In this document: positions 24,063 through 31,029 of the stretch, in pieces | Layout of the letters: each line of letters starts with the position of its first letter | Position numbering within the stretch: position 1 is the stretch's first letter | Source: an uncultured Polaribacter sp. | GTDB lineage: Bacteria > Bacteroidota > Bacteroidia > Flavobacteriales > Flavobacteriaceae | Length of the DNA: 64,000 bases | Assembly: GCF_947503875.1 (NCBI RefSeq) | Contig: NZ_CANNFH010000006.1 | Span: 144,773-208,772, forward strand | Direction: 5' to 3' | Program-made: the position numbers and the translations under genes | The notes under the pieces: generated by a model | The model's database searches: none | Seen by the model: only the letters and a program-made list of their open reading frames with translations | What the model was told of the DNA's origin: nothing

Positions 24063-25922
24063 ATGAGTCAAGAAACAAAATATACAGAAGATAATATTAG
24101 ATCTTTAGACTGGAAAGAGCATATAAGAATGCGTCCAGGAATGTACATTGGTAAGTTAGGAGATGGTTCTTCTGCAGACGATGGAATTTATATTTTGGTT
24201 AAGGAAGTTTTAGATAACTCTATTGATGAGTATGTAATGGGCGCTGGTAAAACCATAGAGATTTCTATTCAAGGCAGTAAAGTTACCGTTAGAGATTATG
24301 GGCGAGGAATTCCTTTAGGAAAAGTGGTAGATGTAGTTTCTAAAATGAATACTGGTGGAAAGTACGACTCTAAAGCCTTTAAAAAATCGGTTGGTTTAAA
24401 TGGTGTGGGTACAAAAGCCGTAAATGCACTATCTTCTTATTTTAGAGTAGAATCTTCACGTGAAGGGAAATCTGCTTCTGCAGAATTTAGTCAAGGTAAT
24501 TTAGAAAATCAAGAGTTTTTAGAAGAATCTTCTAGAAGAAAAGGAACAAAAGTACAGTTTATACCAGACGGAGAGATTTTTAAGAACTACAAATTCAGGA
24601 ATGAATATGTAGCAAAAATGTTGAAGAATTATGTGTACTTAAACCCAGGTTTAACCATAATTTTTAATGGAGAAAAATTCTTTTCAGAAAACGGATTAAA
24701 AGATTTATTGGAAGACAACAACAATAAAGATGATATGTTGTATCCAATAATTCATTTAAAAGGAGACGATATTGAAGTTGCCATTACACATAGCAAAACA
24801 CAATATTCAGAAGAATACCATTCTTTTGTAAACGGACAACATACCACACAAGGAGGTACACATCAATCTGCATTTAGAGAAGCTGTTGTAAAAACAATTA
24901 GAGATTTTTACGGTAAAAACTTTGAAGCATCAGACATTCGTAAATCTATAATTTCTGCAATTGCCATTAAAGTGATGGAACCTGTTTTTGAGAGTCAGAC
25001 TAAAACAAAATTAGGTTCTACAGATATGGGAGGAGATTTACCAACGGTGAGAACTTACATTAATGATTTTCTAAAAACAAAGTTGGATAATTTTCTGCAC
25101 AAAAATACAGTTGTAGCAGATACGCTTCAGAAGAAAATAATTCAGGCAGAAAAAGAACGAAAAGAACTTTCTGGAATACGAAAATTAGCAAAAGATAGAG
25201 CTAAAAAGGCCAGTTTACACAATAAAAAATTACGCGATTGTAGAATTCATTTGGGTGATGTTAAAAAAGACAATTATTTAGATACCACTTTGTTTATAAC
25301 AGAGGGAGATTCTGCCTCTGGTTCTATTACAAAATCTAGAAATGTAAATACACAAGCCGTTTTTAGTTTAAAGGGTAAACCTTTAAATTCTTACGGATTA
25401 ACTAAGAAGATTGTGTATGAAAATGAGGAATTTAATCTACTACAAGCCGCTTTAAATATAGAAGATGGTTTAGAAGATTTACGTTACAACAACATTGTAA
25501 TTGCTACAGATGCAGATGTTGATGGAATGCACATTCGTTTGTTATTAATTACATTTTTCTTGCAGTTTTTTCCTGAATTGATAAAAGAGGGGCATTTGTA
25601 TATTTTAGAAACACCGCTGTTTAGAGTTCGTAACAAGAAACAAACGTTTTATTGTTATTCTGATGAAGAAAAGCGTGAAGCAATAGAAAAATTAAGAGGA
25701 AAACCAGAAATAACTCGATTTAAAGGTTTGGGTGAAATTTCACCAAATGAATTTGTACATTTTATTGGTGATGATATTCGTTTAGACCCAGTAATGTTAG
25801 ATAAAGACATGACCATAGATCAAATGTTGCAGTTTTACATGGGTAAAAATACACCTGATAGACAAAAGTTTATTATAGAGAATTTGAAGGTTGAGTTGGA
25901 TTATGTGGAGGATGAAGTTTAA
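24063..25922 (+). CDS. parE: DNA topoisomerase IV subunit B (ParE)
   Basis: The ATPase half of a type IIA topoisomerase. The GHKL ATP-binding domain has [28 protein letters not shown] and [15 protein letters not shown]. The transducer domain has the [15 protein letters not shown] segment, and the TOPRIM domain has TEGDSASG and [10 protein letters not shown]. The end, [12 protein letters not shown], is usual. At 619 residues without the GyrB insert, and with the parC partner close by, it is ParE rather than GyrB. The two subunit genes are usually adjacent, but here 1.9 kb of accessory DNA lies between them. Confidence 0.95.
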   Translation: MSQETKYTEDNIRSLDWKEHIRMRPGMYIGKLGDGSSADDGIYILVKEVLDNSIDEYVMGAGKTIEISIQGSKVTVRDYGRGIPLGKVVDVVSKMNTGGKYDSKAFKKSVGLNGVGTKAVNALSSYFRVESSREGKSASAEFSQGNLENQEFLEESSRRKGTKVQFIPDGEIFKNYKFRNEYVAKMLKNYVYLNPGLTIIFNGEKFFSENGLKDLLEDNNNKDDMLYPIIHLKGDDIEVAITHSKTQYSEEYHSFVNGQHTTQGGTHQSAFREAVVKTIRDFYGKNFEASDIRKSIISAIAIKVMEPVFESQTKTKLGSTDMGGDLPTVRTYINDFLKTKLDNFLHKNTVVADTLQKKIIQAEKERKELSGIRKLAKDRAKKASLHNKKLRDCRIHLGDVKKDNYLDTTLFITEGDSASGSITKSRNVNTQAVFSLKGKPLNSYGLTKKIVYENEEFNLLQAALNIEDGLEDLRYNNIVIATDADVDGMHIRLLLITFFLQFFPELIKEGHLYILETPLFRVRNKKQTFYCYSDEEKREAIEKLRGKPEITRFKGLGEISPNEFVHFIGDDIRLDPVMLDKDMTIDQMLQFYMGKNTPDRQKFIIENLKVELDYVEDEV

Positions 25923-25940
25923 TCCTACCCTAAATCTTTT

Positions 25941-25962
25941 CCATTTCGTCTGCGCTCAATGC
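25941..25962. repeat. Remnant of the dispersed CATTTCG...GCGCTC element
   Basis: CCATTTCGTCTGCGCTCAATGC begins 19 bases after the parE stop and resembles one arm of the element family found in topB. It marks the left end of the accessory stretch between parE and parC. Only one arm can be seen, so it is a fragment. Confidence 0.45.
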
Positions 25963-26019
25963 AGGCTTTAGAGAGGACTTTGATTTGTTAATGGTTTTGG
26001 TTAAATATAAATTTAAAAA

Positions 26020-26050
26020 TCCCTCAAAGGGTTTTAAACCCTTTGAGGGA
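26020..26050. terminator. Perfect hairpin after parE with GGGTTTTAAACCC core
   Basis: A 15-base perfect inverted repeat around one T: TCCCTCAAAGGGTTT and AAACCCTTTGAGGGA. It lies 98 bases after parE and could end its transcript, although no T run follows. It shares its central TTTTAAA with hairpins at 26204 and 26776. Confidence 0.6.
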
Positions 26051-26102
26051 TGAAAAAGAATACATAATTTAAAATTTTAATTAAAGAACAATATTTAGAA
26101 AC

Positions 26103-26174
26103 AGAAAATATTTAGGATTATTCTCTTCTTTTATGATGGCGTTTACTTTACAGATGATAAAAATAGGATTATAA
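26103..26174 (+). pseudogene. Fragment of a third copy of the small membrane protein
   Basis: Translating from 26103 gives RKYLGLFSSFMMAFTLQMIKIGL and a stop. This matches the C-terminal half of the 64-residue protein at 26571 (AYLGLLSSFMMAFALQMIKGGI). The upstream half, with the NYxxxSxKEN motif, is lost behind a stop codon. The stretch 25923-26247 holds only this, two hairpins and a repeat remnant. Confidence 0.8.
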
Positions 26175-26203
26175 AAGAGGAAGTAAAGGTATTATAGATC
26201 TGA

Positions 26204-26220
26204 TAGGTTTTTAAAACCTA
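26204..26220. repeat. Short TAGGTTTT/AAAACCTA hairpin
   Basis: TAGGTTTT and AAAACCTA form a perfect 8-base inverted repeat around one T, downstream of the decayed small gene. Its centre resembles that of the hairpins at 26020-26050 and 26776-26806. Confidence 0.6.
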
Positions 26221-26247
26221 AAAGATAAAGCTAAAAAAAATAATTTT

Positions 26248-26421
26248 ATGAAAATAAAGTTTCAAACAAAAGAGGAGAGTAATCTAGAACAGAAAAAGAT
26301 TTTTTTGAGCCTTGCTCCCGAAGTTAGAGTTCTTTACTTTTATAGATTAATGGAAAGGTTAAAGAAGTTTCCAACAAAGGAAAAAAGCTGTAATAATTTT
26401 AAAATTGTAATACATGAATAA
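26248..26421 (+). CDS. Small protein, probable partner of a nucleotidyltransferase remnant
   Basis: A 57-residue frame: MKIKFQTKEESNLEQKKIFL, then SLAPEVRVLYFYRLMERLKKFPT and a short basic tail. In Bacteroidota I recall similar small proteins (start MKIKFQTKEES, middle with RxxxFxxLxxxxxKFP) encoded just before a minimal nucleotidyltransferase gene; the pair may be a toxin-antitoxin or defence-like module. Here the second gene overlaps by eight bases and is truncated. I regard this as real or recently decayed coding sequence rather than a chance frame because the composition and overlap match that arrangement. The function is unknown. Confidence 0.55.
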   Translation: MKIKFQTKEESNLEQKKIFLSLAPEVRVLYFYRLMERLKKFPTKEKSCNNFKIVIHE

Positions 26422-26542
26422 CCTCTGGGAAGATAAAATTAATTATTTTATTTCTTTAGCAAACACATATCAAGTTAAGATGATTATGGTTGGCGCAGGT
26501 GCAGGTATTGCACAACAGTTACAAGAAATAAATATAAAATAA
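26414..26542 (+). pseudogene. Truncated nucleotidyltransferase-like gene
   Basis: A 42-codon frame that starts MNNLWEDKINYFISLANTYQVKMIMVGAGAG, closely resembling the start of AbiEii/MNT-type nucleotidyltransferases, in which the VKMIMVGGxAV strand is followed by the catalytic GSxxxDxD region. Here the sequence jumps to IAQQLQEINIK and stops, so the catalytic part is missing, apparently by internal deletion. The ATG overlaps the preceding small gene by eight bases. It is not expected to be active. The family call rests on about 30 residues. Confidence 0.55.
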
Positions 26543-26570
26543 CTTTTAATTAAAAGTAGCAATCTATTTT

Positions 26571-26765
26571 ATGAAAACAGCAAAAAAAGTTTTTAATATA
26601 TTTTCAATAATTTTTGTGTTGATTTTTATTTTCTGGTTGACTCAGATAAATTATAGTGATTTTTCTTTCAAAGAAAACACGTCTGCTTATTTAGGTTTGT
26701 TATCTTCTTTTATGATGGCGTTTGCTTTACAAATGATTAAGGGTGGCATTAAAGAGAAGAAGTAA
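26571..26765 (+). CDS. Small two-segment membrane protein, paralogue 1
   Basis: A 64-residue protein with two hydrophobic segments (about residues 10-27 and 43-56) separated by the polar loop INYSDFSFKENTSAY. A basic tail KGGIKEKK follows. It is clearly related to the 72-residue protein encoded at 26855 (shared NYxxxSxKENxxAY) and to a decayed fragment at 26103. No function is known to me. Both ends are probably cytoplasmic by the positive-inside rule. It lies in the accessory stretch between parE and parC. Confidence 0.7.
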   Translation: MKTAKKVFNIFSIIFVLIFIFWLTQINYSDFSFKENTSAYLGLLSSFMMAFALQMIKGGIKEKK

Positions 26766-26775
26766 TATATTATAT

Positions 26776-26806
26776 AGACCCTTCAGGTTTTAAAACCTGA
26801 AAGGTC
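26776..26806. terminator. Hairpin with GGTTTTAAAACC centre after the first small membrane gene
   Basis: AGACCCTTCAGGTTT and AAACCTGAAAGGTCT pair with one mismatch around one T, 11 bases after the stop codon. This is the third of three hairpins in this islet that share the centre but differ in the outer stem. It may terminate transcription, but the strand is not decided and no T run follows. Confidence 0.55.
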
Positions 26807-26854
26807 TGATTGATACAAGATAATTTTTTATAGATTCTTTGAATTATAAATAGA

Positions 26855-27073
26855 ATGAAAAATAAAAATAGAAAACTGATAGAAATATTTTGTTTTATTG
26901 CAGTAGGAATCATATTTCTAGTGAATTTATTAGAATTAAATTATGATAATTTAAGTTGGAAAGAGAATAGTGGAGCATATTGGAGTATTATTTCTGTAAG
27001 TTTTATTTTTTTATCGTTCGTTTTTAATTCTAAAAAAGAAAATGAAGTAAAAAATAACAGAAACTGTAGATGA
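26855..27073 (+). CDS. Small two-segment membrane protein, paralogue 2
   Basis: A 72-residue protein with two hydrophobic segments (about 10-26 and 44-59) and the intervening loop LNYDNLSWKENSGAYW. The loop motif NY-x3-S-x-KEN-x2-AY is shared with the protein encoded at 26571, so the two arose by duplication. The C-terminal tail is long and charged (NSKKENEVKNNRNCR). Function is unknown. The gene is followed 31 bases later by an ORF6N-domain gene. Confidence 0.7.
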   Translation: MKNKNRKLIEIFCFIAVGIIFLVNLLELNYDNLSWKENSGAYWSIISVSFIFLSFVFNSKKENEVKNNRNCR

Positions 27074-27104
27074 CAATTTTTGGTTTTAAGATGATAAAAA
27101 GCTA

Positions 27105-27632
27105 ATGAAAGAAGATAATTTAATAATTCCTGATGAAATAATTTCTAATAAAATTTATTTGATTCGTAATCAAAAGGTAATGTTAGATAGGGATTTAGCC
27201 GATTTATATCAGGTAGAAACAAAAGTTTTAAAACAAGCTGTAAAAAGAAATTTAAATCGTTTTCCAGAAGATTTTATGTTTCAATTAACTAAAAAAGAGT
27301 TTGAAAACTTGAGGTCACAATTTGTGACCTCAAGTTGGGGAGGAACTAGATATTTACCATCAGTCTTTACAGAACAAGGAGTTGCAATGTTGTCTAGTGT
27401 TTTAAAAAGTGATAGAGCTATAGCCGTAAATATTAAAATTATTAGAATATTTACAAAAATGAGAGATTTATTGACTGATAATTTAAGTTTACAATTAGAA
27501 ATTGAAGACATTAAAAAGAAAATGAACAATCATGATAAAAATATTGAATTGGTATTTTCTTATTTAGATGAATTGGTTGAGAAAAAAGAGGATGAAAAGG
27601 CAAGAACCAAAATAGGTTATAAAAAAGATTAA
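27105..27632 (+). CDS. ORF6N-domain protein
   Basis: A 175-residue protein of the ORF6N (KilA-N-related) family known from phages and mobile DNA. The ORF6N domain spans about residues 8-95, with IYLIRNQKVMLDRDLADLYQVETKVLKQAVKRN, FPEDFMFQLT and the near-invariant YLPSVFTEQGVAMLS. The C-terminal third is a coiled coil. Such domains bind DNA, and the proteins are often single cargo genes without a known partner. Bases 27306-27336 within the gene form a 31-base palindrome. It lies in the accessory stretch between parE and parC and was probably acquired horizontally. Confidence 0.88.
   Translation: MKEDNLIIPDEIISNKIYLIRNQKVMLDRDLADLYQVETKVLKQAVKRNLNRFPEDFMFQLTKKEFENLRSQFVTSSWGGTRYLPSVFTEQGVAMLSSVLKSDRAIAVNIKIIRIFTKMRDLLTDNLSLQLEIEDIKKKMNNHDKNIELVFSYLDELVEKKEDEKARTKIGYKKD
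27306..27336. repeat. 31-base near-perfect palindrome inside the ORF6N gene
   Basis: AACTTGAGGTCACAA, one T, then TTGTGACCTCAAGTT: 15 paired bases on each side. It encodes the segment NLRSQFVTSSW, which begins the conserved central part of the domain. It could be an autoregulatory binding site or a strong mRNA hairpin. Confidence 0.95.
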
Positions 27633-27656
27633 AAAAGGCGAAGATTTAATTAATAA

Positions 27657-27729
27657 GCCCGCGTTAGGGATTGAACGGCATGTTTGAGCTCTTGCGCTTT
27701 TTTAGCGCAAAGCGAGTAGTGAAAGCCCG
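27657..27729 (+). repeat. Dispersed structured element, copy B
   Basis: Begins GCCCGCGTTAGGGATTGAAC, contains a TTGCGC/GCGCAA hairpin with a TTTTTTA loop (about 27692-27710) and ends GTGAAAGCCCG. GGG near the start can pair with CCC at the end. It closely matches copy A on either side of the hairpin and copy C at the ends. It lies between the ORF6N gene and parC, at the right end of the accessory stretch. Confidence 0.8.
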
Positions 27730-27762
27730 TTTAAACGCCCAAAATAATGAACAAATACACTA

Positions 27763-27786
27763 TTAAACGATTAAACAGTTAAACGT
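27763..27786. repeat. Octanucleotide array, 3 units of TTAAACGA type
   Basis: Three 8-base units, TTAAACGA, TTAAACAG and TTAAACGT, end nine bases before the parC ATG. It belongs to the class of 7- or 8-base-period arrays placed before genes in this window. Confidence 0.75.
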
Positions 27787-27794
27787 TTTTTTAA

Positions 27795-30533
27795 ATGAGT
27801 GAAGAAATAAACGAGAACGAACACGAAGAGGAGTTAGAAAACTTGCAAGAAGAGCAAACAGAAACCATTACCAAAGTTACAGGAATGTACAAAGAGTGGT
27901 TTTTAGATTATGCGAGTTATGTAATTTTAGAGCGTGCAGTGCCTTCTTTAGAGGATGGTTTAAAACCTGTGCAACGTAGAATTATGCATTCTATGAAAGA
28001 TTTAGACGATGGACGTTACAATAAAGTAGCCAATATTGTTGGGCATACTATGCAATATCACCCTCATGGAGATGCTTCTATTGCAGATGCAATGGTGCAA
28101 ATTGGTCAGAAAGAATTGCTGATTGATATGCAAGGAAACTGGGGAAATATTTTAACTGGAGATAGAGCTGCTGCTTCTAGATATATTGAGGCGCGACTTT
28201 CTAAATTTGCGTTGGATGTGGTTTTTAATCCGAAAACTACAGATTGGAAATTGTCTTATGATGGACGTAGAAAAGAGCCAATTGATTTGCCAGTAAAGTT
28301 TCCATTATTGTTGGCACAAGGTGCAGAAGGAATTGCAGTTGGGTTGTCTACTAAAATATTACCACACAATTTTATTGAGCTAATTGATGCTTCTATAAAA
28401 TATTTAAAAGGACGTAGTTTTAAAATTGTACCTGATTTTTTAACTGGCGGAATTGCAGATTTCACCAATTATAATGATGGTAAAAGAGGAGGAAAGGTGC
28501 GCGTAAGAGCTAAAATTTCTCAGTTAGATAAAAAAACGTTGGTCATAAATGAAATTCCGTTTTCTACTACAACTTCTTCTTTAATAGATTCTATTTTAAA
28601 AGCGAATGATAAGGGAAAAATAAAAATAAAAAAGATTGAAGACAATACTGCTGCAGAGGTAGAGATTTTGGTGCATTTACCGCCAAATGTATCACCAGAT
28701 AAAAGTATAGATGCTTTGTATGCTTTTACCAATTGTGAAACTTCTATTTCGCCTTTGGCATGTACCATTCAAAACAACACTCCTGTTTTTACGGGCGTTT
28801 CAGATATGCTAAAACATTCTACAGATTTAACGGTAGAATTGTTGAAAAAGGAATTGGAAATTCAGTTGAATGAATTGGAAGAACAATGGCATTTTTCTTC
28901 TTTAGAGCGTATTTTTATAGAAAATAGAATCTATAGAGATATTGAAGAAGAAGAAACTTGGGAAGGTGTAATTGAAGCAATTGACAAAGGTTTACAACCA
29001 CATATAAAACACTTAAAACGAGCAATTACTGTTGAAGATATTACGCGTTTAACGGAGATTCGTATTAAAAAAATATCAAAATTTGATATTGACAAAGCCA
29101 AACAATTTATAGAAAGCTTAGAAGAAAAAATTGCTATTGTAAAAAATCATCTAGCAAATTTAATTGATTTTGCAATCGATTATTTTAAGCGTTTAAAAGA
29201 AACTTACGGTAAAGGAAAAGAACGCAAAACAGAGATTAGAATTTTTGATGATATTGTAGCGTCTAAAGTTGCTATGAATAACACAAAACTCTATGTAAAT
29301 AGGGCAGAGGGCTTTATTGGAACATCACTTAAAAGAGATGAATTTGTGTGCGATTGTTCTGATATAGATGATATTATTATTTTTAGAAAAGATGGGGTAA
29401 TGTCTGTTACTAAAATAGACTCTAAAACTTTTGTTGGTAAAGATATTATTCATGTTGCTGTATTTAAAAAGAAAGACAAAAGAACGGTGTATAATTTTAT
29501 GTACAGAGATGGTACAAAAGGTACTTCTTACATGAAACGTTTTAATGTAACTTCTGTAACAAGAGACAAAGAATACGATTTAACTAATGGCAATAAAGGC
29601 TCTATTGTACATTATTTTTCTGCAAATCCAAATGGAGAAGCAGAAACAGTTACAGTTACCTTAAAATTAGTTAGTCGTTTAAAGAAACCTAAATTAGATA
29701 TAAATTTTGCAGATTTGTCTATAAAAGGTAGAGCTGTAAGAGGTAATGTAATTACTAAATATGCTATTAAAAGTATCGATTTTAAATCTGCTGGAGTTTC
29801 TACATTAAAACCACGTAAAATTTGGTTTGATGATGCTGTACAACGTTTAAATGTAGATGATAGAGGAGAGTTGCTAGGCGAATTTAAAGCAGAGGACAAG
29901 CTATTAATTATAACCCAGAGTGGAAAAGCTATGGCTGTAAAACCAGACTTGGCAATGCATTTTGAGGATGATATGATTGTTTTAGAAAAATGGAACCCTA
30001 AAAAACCTATCTCTGCCATTTATTTTGATGGTGAAAAAGAACGTTATTATGTAAAACGTTTTTTAATTGAAACTACAGATAAAGAAGAAGATTTTATTTC
30101 TGAACATCCAAAAAGTCAGTTAGAAATTGTGGCTACAGATTTTAGACCTGTAGCAGAAATTCAATATTCTAAAAGAAGTTTAGAAAACGAAAAGGTTAAT
30201 TTTGAGGAATTTATAGCTATTAAAGGGATTAAAGCGCAAGGAAATCAATTAACTACAGATAAAATTAAAAATGTAAATCTTTTAGATTCTTTGCCTTATG
30301 AAGAGCCAAAGGAACAAGAAGTTGAAAAAAATGAAACAAGTAAAGAACCTTTTTTAGAGGATAAATTGCCTTTAGAAATACCTGTAGTTAAAAAAACAGC
30401 GGTTATAGATGAACATGATGCTAAGTCAGCTTCAGCATTAAGTAAAGAGCATAAAAAGAATGATTTGTTGAAGAAAGCAATAAAAAAGAAAAAAGAGAAA
30501 ACAGATGATGAAAATCAGCAGACTTTGTTTTAA
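27795..30533 (+). CDS. parC: DNA topoisomerase IV subunit A (ParC)
   Basis: The DNA-cleaving subunit partnering ParE. The winged-helix/breakage region has SLEDGLKPVQRRIMHSM, HPHGDASIADAM and the catalytic tyrosine Y130 in ASRYIEARLS. A long coiled-coil tower follows (about 370-480), then six-blade propeller-like sequence in the C-terminal half, and an acidic/basic tail unusual in length (KKTAVIDEHD to the KKKKEKTDDENQQTLF end). At 912 residues it is within the range of Bacteroidota ParC. The GyrA box is not evident, supporting ParC. It starts nine bases after an octad array. Confidence 0.95.
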   Translation: MSEEINENEHEEELENLQEEQTETITKVTGMYKEWFLDYASYVILERAVPSLEDGLKPVQRRIMHSMKDLDDGRYNKVANIVGHTMQYHPHGDASIADAMVQIGQKELLIDMQGNWGNILTGDRAAASRYIEARLSKFALDVVFNPKTTDWKLSYDGRRKEPIDLPVKFPLLLAQGAEGIAVGLSTKILPHNFIELIDASIKYLKGRSFKIVPDFLTGGIADFTNYNDGKRGGKVRVRAKISQLDKKTLVINEIPFSTTTSSLIDSILKANDKGKIKIKKIEDNTAAEVEILVHLPPNVSPDKSIDALYAFTNCETSISPLACTIQNNTPVFTGVSDMLKHSTDLTVELLKKELEIQLNELEEQWHFSSLERIFIENRIYRDIEEEETWEGVIEAIDKGLQPHIKHLKRAITVEDITRLTEIRIKKISKFDIDKAKQFIESLEEKIAIVKNHLANLIDFAIDYFKRLKETYGKGKERKTEIRIFDDIVASKVAMNNTKLYVNRAEGFIGTSLKRDEFVCDCSDIDDIIIFRKDGVMSVTKIDSKTFVGKDIIHVAVFKKKDKRTVYNFMYRDGTKGTSYMKRFNVTSVTRDKEYDLTNGNKGSIVHYFSANPNGEAETVTVTLKLVSRLKKPKLDINFADLSIKGRAVRGNVITKYAIKSIDFKSAGVSTLKPRKIWFDDAVQRLNVDDRGELLGEFKAEDKLLIITQSGKAMAVKPDLAMHFEDDMIVLEKWNPKKPISAIYFDGEKERYYVKRFLIETTDKEEDFISEHPKSQLEIVATDFRPVAEIQYSKRSLENEKVNFEEFIAIKGIKAQGNQLTTDKIKNVNLLDSLPYEEPKEQEVEKNETSKEPFLEDKLPLEIPVVKKTAVIDEHDAKSASALSKEHKKNDLLKKAIKKKKEKTDDENQQTLF

Positions 30534-30693
30534 GATTTTAAAAACTGAGTAGTAGATTTTTTGCAGAGAGCACCTAGGGTTTTTCATTTTTTACTACAGA
30601 GCAATCTCACACATAAAAAGGAAGATTTAACTCATAAATAGTAGAATTTCTAGACAAGATTAAAATGACAGAATTGAATAACATTTTTAAATT

Positions 30694-31029
30694 ATGAAAT
30701 TAAAGCACTGGTATCTATTTTTAGCGATTTTAGGTGTTTGCTATACTTGGTATTATAATATTCAATATTTTAATACTGTAGAAAACGCAACATTTATTGG
30801 TTTTTTTAAAGATGCGCAACAAAATTTTGCGGGCAAATCTTTTGGAGCAGACTTAACTGTGGTTTGCCTTACTTTTTTCGCTTTTTTAATACCTGAATCT
30901 TTACGATTAAAAATTAAGTTTTGGTGGGTTTTAATTCCGCTCACTTTTTTAGTAGCAGTTGCTTTTACATTTCCTTTGTTTTTGTATTTAAGGCAACAAA
31001 AAATAGATCTAGCACAAGATGAGGTTTAG
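30694..31029 (+). CDS. DUF2834 domain membrane protein
   Basis: A 111-residue integral membrane protein with three hydrophobic segments (about residues 5-21, 50-68 and 78-98). The WYLFLAILGVCYTWYYNIQYF start and the FAFLIPESLRLKIKFWW centre are characteristic of DUF2834, a family without an established role. Its stop codon overlaps the start of the LuxR-type regulator gene by 11 bases, so the two are co-translated and may act together at the membrane. Confidence 0.82.
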   Translation: MKLKHWYLFLAILGVCYTWYYNIQYFNTVENATFIGFFKDAQQNFAGKSFGADLTVVCLTFFAFLIPESLRLKIKFWWVLIPLTFLVAVAFTFPLFLYLRQQKIDLAQDEV

